Shown here: one piece after another, positions 1-9,008 of the stretch
Numbering within the stretch: position 1 is the first letter of the stretch
Layout: every line of letters starts with the position of its first letter
Assembly: GCA_900542525.1 (NCBI GenBank)
Contig: UQNZ01000001.1
Coordinates: 124,001-188,000, forward strand
Source of the DNA: an uncultured Eggerthella sp.
Lineage (GTDB): Bacteria; Actinomycetota; Coriobacteriia; Coriobacteriales; Eggerthellaceae
Length of the DNA: 64,000 bases
Direction: 5' to 3'
The notes under the pieces: generated by a model
The model's database searches: none
Seen by the model: the letters and a program-made list of their open reading frames with translations, nothing else
What the model was told of the DNA's origin: nothing
Program-made: the position numbers and the translations under genes

Positions 1-2143
1 AGCGGAAGTTCTTCTTGAGGCGTGAAATCACGCACGGCGTAGGCGGGAAGATCTGTATTCCCTGCGCGCCCTGCTCTTCACCAAGCTTCATAAGGTCGAA
101 GAAAAGCTGCTGCGCGACCCCGATCACTTCAGACTCGCGCTCCCCCCAGATGAGCACATTCGCCATACGTACGAACGGCGGATAAGAAAGATCACGCCGT
201 AGTTTCAGCTCTTGCTCGAGAAATCTCTCACGATCATAGCGGGCTGCAGCAGCGATAGCGCTATCCTGCGCACTGTAGGTTTGCACGATCACCTTGCCGG
301 GAAGATCAGCACGACCTGATCGACCAGCTACCTGCTCGATCAGGCTGAAGGTGCGTTCAGAGCTGCGAAAATCGGGAAGATGGAGCATGGTATCGGCATT
401 GATAACGCCCACGAGCGTAACGTCATCGAAGTCGAGCCCTTTCGCGATCATCTGAGTGCCCAAGAGCACCGCAGCATCAGCCTTCGCGAACTGTTCAAGC
501 AAACGCTGATGGTCACCCTTATGCGCCGTAGTATCAGCATCCATGCGAACCACCTCGCAGGCACGCTCCCCCAAGAAAACGCGCAACTCCGCTTCAACGC
601 GTTGCGTTCCCGCACCAAAGCGCTTCAGGTAGGGCGAGCCACAATCAGGGCAGGTGACCGGAGCAGGAATCTCATAACCGCAGTGATGGCAAACGAGCCG
701 ATTACCCTCTTCGTGATAAGTAAGCGAAGTCGAACAGGATTCGCATTCAGGCACGAAGCCACAGTCGCGACAGAGTAAGAATTGCGCGAACCCACGCTGG
801 TTAAGCAGCAAAACCGCTTTCTCTCCTTTATCGAGCGTTTCATTGAGCGCATTTTGGAGTGCCTTTGAGAACATCTTGCGGTTTCCTGCGCCAAATTCGC
901 GCGCCATATCGACCACCTGAATCTTAGGCAGTGGCTTGCCATTAGCACGGCTAGCCATGACCACCTGATGCCACGAATCGTCGGTCTTCACCCGATGAAG
1001 CGCCTCGATCGAGGGCGTAGCCGAACCTAAGATGAGCGTGGCGCCATTCCTGCGCACAAGCCACTCCGCCACATCGCGCGTCACATAACGCGGCGCTTGA
1101 TCCTGCTTGTAACTGCCTTCGTGCTCTTCATCGATGATGATCATACCCACGTTCGCCAAGGGAGCGAAGAGCGCACTGCGCGCACCCACCACCACGCGAA
1201 TCTCACCTGAATGGATCAGGTCCCACTGGTCAAAACGCTCTCCCTGACTCATGCGAGAGTGAAGCACCGCCACCGTATCGCCAAAGCGCCCACGAAAGCG
1301 CGCGACCGTCTGCGGCGTAAGGGAAATCTCAGGCACGAGCACGATCGCATTGCGCCCCGCCTTCAACTCTTCCTCGATCGCACAGAGGAACACCTCTGTC
1401 TTGCCTGAACCCGTAACGCCATCGAGCACCACCACTTCCCCACTGGCACGCTGCTGAGCCACGCTGATCACTTCAAGTGCAGCACTCTGATCAGGGGTCA
1501 AGACAGGACGTTCATGAATGCGTTTAGTGAAGGCCGAACTGATCTCCGCCGCACCGCGCACACGCCTGCGCTCTTCTATGGCGATCACGCCCTTTTCTTC
1601 AAGTGCCTTGATAACCGCTGAGACCGAACCATATTCAGCGCTCAAGTCCGCAACTTTCAGATCACCCTGCTTGAGTGCTTCAAGGATCGCGATCTGCTTC
1701 ACGGCAGACTTGCGTGGCGTATACTCATCGGCTGCAGGCAGGCGTGATGCCCAACGCTCATCGACTTGTTGGACCTTCGGATAGAGCACCTCCCAAGCAC
1801 CTGCCACGCGCTTCATTTTCGGAGTCGCTCCTGGAGGCAGGAGCAAGCGCACGCACGATGAAAGCGGCGCGATATAACGCTCTGAAAGATAGAAAGCCAG
1901 TTCAGCCCCAGCTTCATCGAAATAGGATTCGGAGAGCACCGCCTCGATGGACTTAAGGCGCTTCACATTCTCAGGCGCCTCTTCGCTCATACCCACCACA
2001 TAGCCGATCGCCTTCCTGCCACCAAAGGGCACGAGAACAGCACAGCCGATCTGCGTGTCTGCGAGATCGGCTGGTAGTGCGTAGGTGTAAGCACTATCGA
2101 GTGCTTGCGTGGGTATGTCGAGGATCACCGAAGCGTAGGTCAT
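1..2143 (-). CDS. priA: Primosomal protein N' (replication restart helicase PriA), 3' end outside window
   Basis: PriA is a superfamily 2 DNA helicase that reloads the replisome at stalled forks. The minus-strand frame starts at ATG 2143 (MTYASVILDIPTQALDSAYT, the usual PriA 3'-DNA-binding start) and stays open to the left edge, about 714 codons. Visible are Walker A DGVTGSGKT near residue 240, the DEEH Walker B box (IIIDEEHEGSYKQD) near residue 335, and the zinc-binding cysteine block between about residues 450 and 500 (CRDCGF, CESC, CHHCG, CPDCG). PriA proteins are usually about 730 or more residues, so little is missing. The start lies 31 nt after the stop of metK on the same strand, so the two are probably co-transcribed. 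The identification is firm; only the C-terminus is unseen. Confidence 0.93.
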   Translation of the reverse strand, partial: MTYASVILDIPTQALDSAYTYALPADLADTQIGCAVLVPFGGRKAIGYVVGMSEEAPENVKRLKSIEAVLSESYFDEAGAELAFYLSERYIAPLSSCVRLLLPPGATPKMKRVAGAWEVLYPKVQQVDERWASRLPAADEYTPRKSAVKQIAILEALKQGDLKVADLSAEYGSVSAVIKALEEKGVIAIEERRRVRGAAEISSAFTKRIHERPVLTPDQSAALEVISVAQQRASGEVVVLDGVTGSGKTEVFLCAIEEELKAGRNAIVLVPEISLTPQTVARFRGRFGDTVAVLHSRMSQGERFDQWDLIHSGEIRVVVGARSALFAPLANVGMIIIDEEHEGSYKQDQAPRYVTRDVAEWLVRRNGATLILGSATPSIEALHRVKTDDSWHQVVMASRANGKPLPKIQVVDMAREFGAGNRKMFSKALQNALNETLDKGEKAVLLLNQRGFAQFLLCRDCGFVPECESCSTSLTYHEEGNRLVCHHCGYEIPAPVTCPDCGSPYLKRFGAGTQRVEAELRVFLGERACEVVRMDADTTAHKGDHQRLLEQFAKADAAVLLGTQMIAKGLDFDDVTLVGVINADTMLHLPDFRSSERTFSLIEQVAGRSGRADLPGKVIVQTYSAQDSAIAAAARYDRERFLEQELKLRRDLSYPPFVRMANVLIWGERESEVIGVAQQLFFDLMKLGEEQGAQGIQIFPPTPCVISRLKKNFR

Positions 2144-2174
2144 AATGGCGCTAGTATAGCGCAGGCACGTAGGC

Positions 2175-3431
2175 TCACGAAAGCGACGGACAAGCCGCCT
2201 TCAAATCTTCAACCTTATTCTTGTGTTCCCAGGTGAATTCTGGAAGCTCGCGGCCGAAATGACCATATGCCGCGGTCTTGCGATAGATCGGACGACGCAG
2301 ATCGAGTGCATCGATGATAGCTGCTGGACGCAAGTCGAATACCTTCTCGACAGCCGCCTCGATCTCTTCTTGCGGAACATGGTTCGTACCGAACGTTTCG
2401 ATCATGATCGAAACGGGGCGCGCGACACCAATAGCATAGGCGATCTGAACCTCACAGCGATCCGCAAGGCCAGCTGCAACCACGTTTTTCGCGACCCAGC
2501 GCGCTGCATAGGCACCAGAACGATCGACCTTCGTGCAGTCCTTGCCCGAGAACGCGCCACCACCATGACGACCCATGCCGCCATAGGTGTCAACGATGAT
2601 CTTGCGGCCGGTAAGGCCCGCATCGCCCATAGGGCCACCGATCACGAAACGGCCAGTCGGGTTGATGAAGATCTCAGCACCTTCATAGGAAAGATCAAGA
2701 TCGGCGAATACGGGTGCGATGACCTGTTCGATAACGTCTTCGCGCAACTGCTCGGGATCGATATCTTCAGAGTGCTGGGTAGAAACCACGATCTTGTCGA
2801 TGCCTACCGGCTTATCATTCTCATAGCGAACGCTCACCTGGGTCTTTCCGTCAGGACGCAAGTAAGGCAATATGCCGTCTTTGCGCACCTTGGTAAGGCG
2901 TTCGGAAAGACGATGCGCTGCATAGATAGGAAGCGGCATAAGCTCTGCGGTTTCGTTGCAAGCATAGCCGAACATCATGCCCTGATCGCCTGCACCGATC
3001 TCGGAATAGCTATCCTTCGCTTCGCCCTTCTGCGCTTCGAAGGACTGATCGACGCCCTGAGCGATATCGGCCGACTGATCGTGGATCGCGTTGAGCACGC
3101 CGCACGTGGTGGCATCGAAGCCATACTTCGCACGGTTGTAACCGATGTCTTCGAGCACCTCGCGCACGATAGCTGGCACATCAACATAAGCTTGCGTGCG
3201 AATCTCGCCTGTTACGAGCACCATGCCCGTAGTGGCCATGGTCTCACAGGCACAACGCACTGCGCTCGGATCGGCGGGTGCACCAGAAGGAGAGATATAG
3301 CCCTGCTCAGCAAGCTCGATCTCCTTGGCAAGGATAGCATCGAGAACGGCATCGGAGATCTGATCGCAGATCTTATCAGGGTGCCCTTCGGTTACCGACT
3401 CGCTCGTGAAGATGTAAGAGGAATTAGCCAT
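2175..3431 (-). CDS. metK: S-adenosylmethionine synthetase
   Basis: MetK makes S-adenosylmethionine from methionine and ATP in the cytoplasm. The 418-residue product has the ATP-binding GHPDKICDQISDAVLD segment near the N-terminus, the GAGDQGMMFGYA hexapeptide region, and the P-loop-like GGGAFSGKD motif, in the normal order and spacing. It is slightly longer than the usual 380 to 400 residues. It begins 32 nt downstream of a radical SAM gene on the same strand, so the producer of the cofactor and a user of it share a transcript. No SAM-riboswitch-like structure was recognised in the short upstream gap. No residue of the core motifs is missing. Confidence 0.97.
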   Translation of the reverse strand: MANSSYIFTSESVTEGHPDKICDQISDAVLDAILAKEIELAEQGYISPSGAPADPSAVRCACETMATTGMVLVTGEIRTQAYVDVPAIVREVLEDIGYNRAKYGFDATTCGVLNAIHDQSADIAQGVDQSFEAQKGEAKDSYSEIGAGDQGMMFGYACNETAELMPLPIYAAHRLSERLTKVRKDGILPYLRPDGKTQVSVRYENDKPVGIDKIVVSTQHSEDIDPEQLREDVIEQVIAPVFADLDLSYEGAEIFINPTGRFVIGGPMGDAGLTGRKIIVDTYGGMGRHGGGAFSGKDCTKVDRSGAYAARWVAKNVVAAGLADRCEVQIAYAIGVARPVSIMIETFGTNHVPQEEIEAAVEKVFDLRPAAIIDALDLRRPIYRKTAAYGHFGRELPEFTWEHKNKVEDLKAACPSLS

Positions 3432-3463
3432 GTCAGTATCGTACTTTCTATTCTCTTATTCTC

Positions 3464-4951
3464 TTAATTACCTGCTTCGGTCTTTTGCGCGATGGCAGAA
3501 CGAGGATCGCGATCCGGATCCCATGCGCCACGGATCACACGACCGTCCTTCTTGAATTTCTCAATGTCGGTCTCCGCCATGCCGATATTGTCGCGCTGGC
3601 GGTTCTTAGCGCGCGGACCCTTCTTGTCGGTCCAAAGACGCTCGGCAACAGGGGCCCATGCTTCAGCAGCTGGTTTCGTCTTCGCGCAGAGCTCTTCAGC
3701 ACTTTCCTGCGCGACCAAGTCCGTAGAGTGCGCGCCCGATTCAGCCACCATGTACTCGAGACATTCAGGGTTCTCGAGCATCGGGCAGGGACGCATATAG
3801 TTATCGTTGAAGGGCTGCTCGTGGTAGTACTCCATGAAGATAGGCGAACGCAGGCAATCGAGCAGCGTTGAATCGTGGATGTTCGCGTTCGAATAGTGAA
3901 TGAAGACGCACGGCTCGACATCGCCCGCAGCATTGATATGCAGATAACGACGCCCACCCGCGATGCAGCCGCCAACATATTCGCCGTCATGCTGGAAGTC
4001 CAGCGTGAAGAGCGGCTTTGTCTGGCGCATCTTATCGTTGAAGAGGTAAAGCTTCTCACGCTGTTCAGGTGTAGGCATAAGATCGGTCGGAGAATCCTTA
4101 CCAACTGGCATGTAGGTGAAGATCCACGCGAAGAGCGCGCCCTTGTCAATCAACCAATCGAAGTATTCCTCGCTCGTAACGCTGTCTGAATTCACCGAGG
4201 TATAGCAGATGGAAACGCCGAAGGGCAGCCCGTGCGAACGGAGCAGATCCATGGCCTCATCGACCTTCTGATAGGTGCCTTCACCACGACGTGAATCCGT
4301 AGAAGCCTCATCGCCTTCCGCCGAGATAGCGGGAACGAAATTCTTGACGCGGATCATCTCCTGGCAGAAGGCTTCGTCGATGAGCGTGGCGTTCGTAAAG
4401 CAAAGGAACGCGCAATCAGGATGAGCTTCGCAAAGCTTGATGAGATCTTTCTTGCGCACCAGCGGCTCGCCACCCGTGTAGATATACACATGAACACCCA
4501 GCTCTTTACCCTGCGTGATGATCGAATCGATATCATCGTAGGAAAGGTTGAGCGCATTACCATAATCGGCCGCCCAACACCCCGTGCAGTGCAGGTTGCA
4601 TGCGCTGGTAGGATCGAGCAAGATAGCCCACGGAATATTGCAATCGTACTTCTTGCGGCTCTTCTCCTGCTGACCCCAAGCAAGGAGGTTCGCATCGATG
4701 ACGAAGGTCTTCAGCAGATCGTCGCGCACCTCAGGATTGATATCGGTCATGATCTTCATGATAAGCTGATACCAGTTATTCTTCTGCTCGATCGCATTAC
4801 GGATCGACTCACGCTGACTCGGGAAGAGCGATTTCGGCAGAAGCGGCTCGAGCGTATCCATGATCTTATTGATATTCTTCTCTGGATCAGCGAGAAGATA
4901 GTTCATCAGTTTAGTGATCGCTGCTTTTTTCATTGCGTCTGTTGCGCTCAT
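3464..4951 (-). CDS. Radical SAM protein with SPASM-like C-terminus
   Basis: This 495-residue protein carries the radical SAM signature C-x3-C-x2-C at Cys118, Cys122 and Cys125 (SACNLHCTGCW), followed by the SAM-binding YTGGEPL loop. The C-terminal part has further cysteines (GGCIAGGRRYLHINAAG, EPCVF, RPCP and ENPECLEYM), as in SPASM or twitch domains that bind auxiliary Fe-S clusters. A helical N-terminal region of about 100 residues precedes the barrel. The substrate is unknown: no small precursor peptide gene is seen beside it, so peptide maturation is not supported. It is the first gene before metK (32-nt gap), which suggests coupled expression of a SAM-dependent enzyme and SAM synthesis. 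The ATG at 4951 is preceded by a GAGGGGGAT-like ribosome site. Confidence 0.85.
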   Translation of the reverse strand: MSATDAMKKAAITKLMNYLLADPEKNINKIMDTLEPLLPKSLFPSQRESIRNAIEQKNNWYQLIMKIMTDINPEVRDDLLKTFVIDANLLAWGQQEKSRKKYDCNIPWAILLDPTSACNLHCTGCWAADYGNALNLSYDDIDSIITQGKELGVHVYIYTGGEPLVRKKDLIKLCEAHPDCAFLCFTNATLIDEAFCQEMIRVKNFVPAISAEGDEASTDSRRGEGTYQKVDEAMDLLRSHGLPFGVSICYTSVNSDSVTSEEYFDWLIDKGALFAWIFTYMPVGKDSPTDLMPTPEQREKLYLFNDKMRQTKPLFTLDFQHDGEYVGGCIAGGRRYLHINAAGDVEPCVFIHYSNANIHDSTLLDCLRSPIFMEYYHEQPFNDNYMRPCPMLENPECLEYMVAESGAHSTDLVAQESAEELCAKTKPAAEAWAPVAERLWTDKKGPRAKNRQRDNIGMAETDIEKFKKDGRVIRGAWDPDRDPRSAIAQKTEAGN

Positions 4952-5043
4952 AAAAGATCCCCCTCAAATTTCGTCATCTATAAGCAGGACTAAATCATGT
5001 CTCGAAAATTCAATTTGTTATTATGCCATTTTCTCTATTTTTT

Positions 5044-5066
5044 CCAGCGGCGTTTTACGCCACTGG
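5044..5066. other. Hairpin in divergent intergenic region
   Basis: Within the 292-nt gap between the radical SAM gene and the plus-strand ATP-grasp gene, CCAG-c-GGCG pairs with CGCC-a-CTGG around a TTTTA loop, with one C/A mismatch. T-rich sequence lies on both sides. It could be an operator or a weak terminator. The rest of the gap is AT-rich and presumably holds both promoters, but no convincing -35/-10 pair was found. Confidence 0.35.
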
Positions 5067-5243
5067 TTTCATGCTCCCCGCTCAAGCACGTTTTTTTCAA
5101 CAGATTGCTGAGAACTGTCGAAATAGGATTGCGCTACTATTGAAAGCAGTTTGAAAAGGAATGCTTTTTCTGCAACGCTCTTAGTAAAAGCTTATGTGTA
5201 CACATCTGTTGTTCTTTGCCGATCGGACAAGAAAGGCCGACCT

Positions 5244-6632
5244 ATGACAAGCGATGCAATGCTCACTCAAGAGTATTTCGATACGATGAACTCATTTGAT
5301 GGCGACCTAGCTGGCAAGCGGTCGGCGCGTATTTACATGGATCAATCAAGCGCGATCGTCCATCATCGCGTGGTAGGCGCCAGCTTCATTCCTCGCCTCT
5401 ATAACGACGAAGTCTGGGAGCGCTTTCGCTTCATCTCAGAAACGATCCACACTATCCTGTGCAAGGTGATCGAACGCTATCGCAGCGATGAATCCTATCG
5501 CGCGGTCTTCGATTATGATCCGCGGCTGGTGGAACTTATCCTGCTCCCCCGCGGCTACGATGCTATTCTCCCTTTCGCACGCGTGGATATCTTCCTCAAC
5601 GAAGACACGCTCGAAAGCGCATTCTGCGAGCTTAATGGCGATGGTTCGGCAGGACTCAACGAAGATCGTGAGATCGTTCATAGCATCGAAGGCAGCGATA
5701 CCTTTGGGCGCTTCGCGGCACATCACAAGGTTGAATCGTGCGAGCTGTTCAAAAGCTGGGTCTCGGAGTTCATCGCAATCTATGAGACATTCAAGAACAA
5801 GGTCGAGCATCCGCGCTTTGCCATCTGCGACTATTTGGACGTGGGTGTGGTCGATGAATTCCGCATCTTCAGTGAATACTTCAAGCAAGCTGGCTATGAA
5901 TGCATTATTGCCGACGTGCGCGATCTCTCATTCGATGGCGCCGTATTGCGTGATGGCAACGGCCAGCAGATCGACGCAATCTGGCGTCGTTGCGTCACGA
6001 ACGACGTGCTCGAACATTGGAACGAATCGCAGGAGCTCATCAGCGCGTTGCGCGCGCAAGCCGTAGCGCTCATCGGGGCGTTCTCGGGTCATATCGTGCA
6101 CGACAAACAGATCTTCGAAGCGCTCAAGCACCCGCTTACGAAGGCATTCTTGAGCAAGGCGGAAAATGCCTTCATCGAAGAGCAGATCCCTGCCACCTAT
6201 TTCCTGACCGATGAAGACTGCGACCTTGCTGCTGTGCGCGCAAACAAGAACGATTGGATCATCAAACCCACCGATAACTATGGCGCAGCCGATGTATATG
6301 CTGGCAAAGCATGCAGTGAAAAGGAATGGGATGCGCTCATCGATCGCTTCGCGAACGGGGCAGCTGGTGCGCCCTTCCTCGTGCAGCGCTACGTTACGCC
6401 CTATCGCACGAAAACGATCCCCCCTGCAGCTGACATAGATTGGCTTGTTGAGCAGGGGCTTGCCAAAAGCGCAAAAGAGGTCGAACGCGAAGGCGTGTTC
6501 TACAACAATATCAGCGGGCTCTACCTCTACAACGGCACCTTCACGGGAGTATTCTCACGCCTAGGGCCGCTTCCTGAAATAAGCAAAGAGCACCACGGCA
6601 TGACCGCTGCCACCATTCGCGTGCGTGATTGA
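5244..6632 (+). CDS. Glutathionylspermidine-synthase-like ATP-grasp protein
   Basis: The product (462 residues from ATG 5244) resembles the GSP-synthase/ATP-grasp superfamily. Visible are a substrate-side ELNGDGSAGLNEDREI segment near residue 130, an ATP-binding WIIKPTDNYGAADVY strand-loop near residue 340, and a C-terminal GVFSRLGPLPEIS segment. These enzymes make ATP-dependent amide bonds; the actual substrates here are unknown. The start was chosen because AGAAAGG lies about 7 nt upstream; an in-frame upstream start at 5151 has no ribosome site and adds a cysteine-containing leader unlike the family. A DUF1461 membrane protein begins 9 nt after its stop, suggesting an operon. True glutathionylspermidine synthesis is doubtful in this lineage, so this is a family-level call. 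Confidence 0.6.
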   Translation: MTSDAMLTQEYFDTMNSFDGDLAGKRSARIYMDQSSAIVHHRVVGASFIPRLYNDEVWERFRFISETIHTILCKVIERYRSDESYRAVFDYDPRLVELILLPRGYDAILPFARVDIFLNEDTLESAFCELNGDGSAGLNEDREIVHSIEGSDTFGRFAAHHKVESCELFKSWVSEFIAIYETFKNKVEHPRFAICDYLDVGVVDEFRIFSEYFKQAGYECIIADVRDLSFDGAVLRDGNGQQIDAIWRRCVTNDVLEHWNESQELISALRAQAVALIGAFSGHIVHDKQIFEALKHPLTKAFLSKAENAFIEEQIPATYFLTDEDCDLAAVRANKNDWIIKPTDNYGAADVYAGKACSEKEWDALIDRFANGAAGAPFLVQRYVTPYRTKTIPPAADIDWLVEQGLAKSAKEVEREGVFYNNISGLYLYNGTFTGVFSRLGPLPEISKEHHGMTAATIRVRD

Positions 6633-6641
6633 GCTTGAACT

Positions 6642-7412
6642 ATGGTGCAACGTGCGATCGACATAGTAGCTGCTGCTCTCACGACCGTTCTGCTAGCGTT
6701 CGGACTGTTCGGCTCAGGGCTCGTGGCATGCATGATGCCGCAGACCACTCAATTGCTGGGTAATAATTTCTCTGGCTGGGACGAAGCGACCTACCCGCAG
6801 GACACCATGAGCGAGCTCGCCGAAGCGGTACGCTCCTTCTCGATCGACGATACGGGGCGACCTCAGCTCGAAGCATGCGTACGAACCGCCCTTGAGGAGC
6901 ATTTCCCCGACATCGATCGCATGCTCGCAACAGGCAACACCGGCCAGAATGCGGCTGGGAACCTCTATGCTGGCGGCATCGGTGCGGGTAACCTGCTCTC
7001 GATCTACACCCTACCTGCAAGTGCGGTGGATCATCTGGAAGATTGCATCCCCGTATTCACTACCTCGCGCATCATGATCATCTTGAGCCTGGTCTTCGCT
7101 GCTGCAGGCATCATCCTCCTTATCGTACGCAGACGAAGAAAACTTGCCGGCTGGATCATGTTCGCAACCCCGCTTGCCGTGATCGGGATCATCGTTGCGC
7201 TTGGCATATGGGCATTCGTTGATTTCGATTCGTTGTTCAACCAACTCCATACGCTCTTCTTCACCGGCGGCAGCTGGGTATTCCCCGCCGATTCGTTGCT
7301 GACCACGCTCTTCCCCGAAAGCTTCTGGATGGGCATGGGGATCGTTTGGGTTGCCGTGAGCATACTCGCCTGCCTGATCGTCTCGCTCATCGGGCGCTTC
7401 GTGAAGCGTTAG
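6642..7412 (+). CDS. DUF1461 (TIGR01906-like) integral membrane protein
   Basis: A 256-residue protein with an N-terminal hydrophobic helix (about residues 8 to 32), an extracytoplasmic region of about 100 residues, and three or four further membrane segments in the second half (ILSLVFAAAGIILLIV, WIMFATPLAVIGIIVALGI, MGIVWVAVSILACLIV). The stretch DFDSLFNQLHTLFF followed by a W-x-F and an LFPESFW motif is typical of the DUF1461/TIGR01906 membrane family. The function of that family is not known. It starts 9 nt after the ATP-grasp gene without its own clear ribosome site, so translation may be coupled. Confidence 0.65.
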   Translation: MVQRAIDIVAAALTTVLLAFGLFGSGLVACMMPQTTQLLGNNFSGWDEATYPQDTMSELAEAVRSFSIDDTGRPQLEACVRTALEEHFPDIDRMLATGNTGQNAAGNLYAGGIGAGNLLSIYTLPASAVDHLEDCIPVFTTSRIMIILSLVFAAAGIILLIVRRRRKLAGWIMFATPLAVIGIIVALGIWAFVDFDSLFNQLHTLFFTGGSWVFPADSLLTTLFPESFWMGMGIVWVAVSILACLIVSLIGRFVKR

Positions 7413-7429
7413 GCATGCCGTTGTAGAAT
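7401..7429 (+). promoter_or_regulatory. Possible sigma-70-type promoter of gltX
   Basis: TAGAAT at 7424-7429 lies 39 nt before the gltX start, with GTGAAG 17 nt upstream as a weak -35. The -10 is good and the -35 poor, so this is a plausible but unproven promoter. Confidence 0.35.
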
Positions 7430-7467
7430 ACAGGCACTTCACCTTTTGAAAGCTTGAAAGGATACCG

Positions 7468-8964
7468 ATGACTGCTTCCGAGAAACCCGTACGCGTTCGC
7501 TTTGCTCCTTCTCCCACCGGAGAGCTCCACATTGGTGGGGCGCGCACGGCCATTTACAACTGGGCATTCGCACGTGCTAACGATGGCGACTTCATCCTGC
7601 GCATCGAAGATACCGATCCCGAGCGCTCCACTGAAGAGAACAAGCAGATCATCTTGCGCGCGATGCGCTGGCTCGGCCTCGACTGGGACGAAGGTCCTGA
7701 AGCAGGAGGCGACCATGGCCCCTACCTCCAGACCGAGCGATTCGATACCTACGCAGATGCGCTTGAGCGTTTGAAAGAACGTGGCATGGTCTACCCGTGC
7801 TTCTGCACTAAAGAAGAGCTCGATGAAAAGCGTGCTGCCGCTGAAGCGACCGAAGGCGGCTATTCTGGCTACGATCGTACCTGCCGTAGCCTCTCTGCTG
7901 AAGAGGCGCAAGCGCGCATCAATGCAGGAGAGCCCCATGTTTGGCGTCTGAAGGTACCGCTCGATCATGGCCCGATCGAATTCGACGATGCAGTCTATGG
8001 CCACATGAGCTTCCCGGCAGACGTGATGGACGACATGATCCTTGTCCGCTCCGATGGCACGCCCACCTACAACTTCGCCGTAGTCTGCGATGACGCACTC
8101 ATGGGCATCTCGCATGTGATTCGTGGCGACGATCATCTTTCGAACACCCCGCGCCAGATCCTCATCTACGAAGCACTCGGCTACGACGTACCCGTGTTCG
8201 CTCATCTCTCCATGATCCTTGGCTCCGATGGCAAGAAGCTTTCCAAACGCCGCAATGCCACCTCGGTCGAACAGTATAAGGAAATGGGCTATCTGCCCGA
8301 TACGCTCATCAACTTCCTCGCGCTTCTGGGCTGGTCGCTTGACGGCGAGACGACCATCATCGATCGCGATACGCTCTGCCGTGAGTTCTCGCTCGATCGC
8401 GTAACGCGCAAGGACGCGATCCTCGACGAAGAGAAGCTCGACTGGATGAATGGCATCTACATTCAGAACATGGGTGCTGCTGCCTGGGTTGATGAAGTCG
8501 CCCCCTTCTTCATAGAAGCAGGTCTTGCGAGCGCTGAAGACATCGAGGCGAACCGTGCCTGGTTCGAAAAGCTCTACCCGCTCGTTGCAGAGCGATCGAA
8601 GCACTTGAACGATGCCGTCGAGAAGCTCTCGTTCATCTTCGACGGACCGAACGTAACGCTCGACGAGAAATCGGTCAAAAAGAACCTGCTCAAGGAAGGC
8701 GCACGCGCCGATGAAGTGCTGCGCGAAGCACGCGCGATCCTGGCCGACGAATCGATCCCATGGCAGTGCGATCCGCTGCAAGATGCGGTGCGCGAGCTCA
8801 CCGAAAAGCTCGACTTGAAAGCGAAGTTCGTCTTCCAGCCCATCCGCGTTGCGGTCACTGGTTCGCAGGTTTCGCCGCCGCTGTTCGAGAGCATCGAGCT
8901 CATGAAGCGTGAAGACGTGCTCGCGCGCATCGACTACGCACTGGCCGAAGTGTTCGGCGCATAG
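7468..8964 (+). CDS. gltX: Glutamate-tRNA ligase
   Basis: GltX charges tRNA-Glu (and in many bacteria lacking GlnRS also tRNA-Gln). The 498-residue class I synthetase has the HIGH-type motif in FAPSPTGELHIGGARTA at the N-terminus and KLSKR (DGKKLSKRRNA) near residue 255. The YPCFC segment near residue 110 is in the usual zinc-site/connective region, although the full zinc cysteine set is not obvious. The ATG at 7468 follows GAAAGGATACC, a good ribosome site. Length and domain order are normal. It is followed 44 nt later by an Fe-S protein gene on the same strand. Confidence 0.96.
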   Translation: MTASEKPVRVRFAPSPTGELHIGGARTAIYNWAFARANDGDFILRIEDTDPERSTEENKQIILRAMRWLGLDWDEGPEAGGDHGPYLQTERFDTYADALERLKERGMVYPCFCTKEELDEKRAAAEATEGGYSGYDRTCRSLSAEEAQARINAGEPHVWRLKVPLDHGPIEFDDAVYGHMSFPADVMDDMILVRSDGTPTYNFAVVCDDALMGISHVIRGDDHLSNTPRQILIYEALGYDVPVFAHLSMILGSDGKKLSKRRNATSVEQYKEMGYLPDTLINFLALLGWSLDGETTIIDRDTLCREFSLDRVTRKDAILDEEKLDWMNGIYIQNMGAAAWVDEVAPFFIEAGLASAEDIEANRAWFEKLYPLVAERSKHLNDAVEKLSFIFDGPNVTLDEKSVKKNLLKEGARADEVLREARAILADESIPWQCDPLQDAVRELTEKLDLKAKFVFQPIRVAVTGSQVSPPLFESIELMKREDVLARIDYALAEVFGA

Positions 8965-9008
8965 TCGTGTAGGCTGGCCAACGACAACGAGCCTAACAAG
9001 AGGCTGCC

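Noticed and set aside
3432..3463. SAM riboswitch before metK
   Set aside because: The gap to the upstream gene is only 32 nt, far too short, and the longer 5' leader of the operon (4952-5243) shows only one small hairpin without a riboswitch core.
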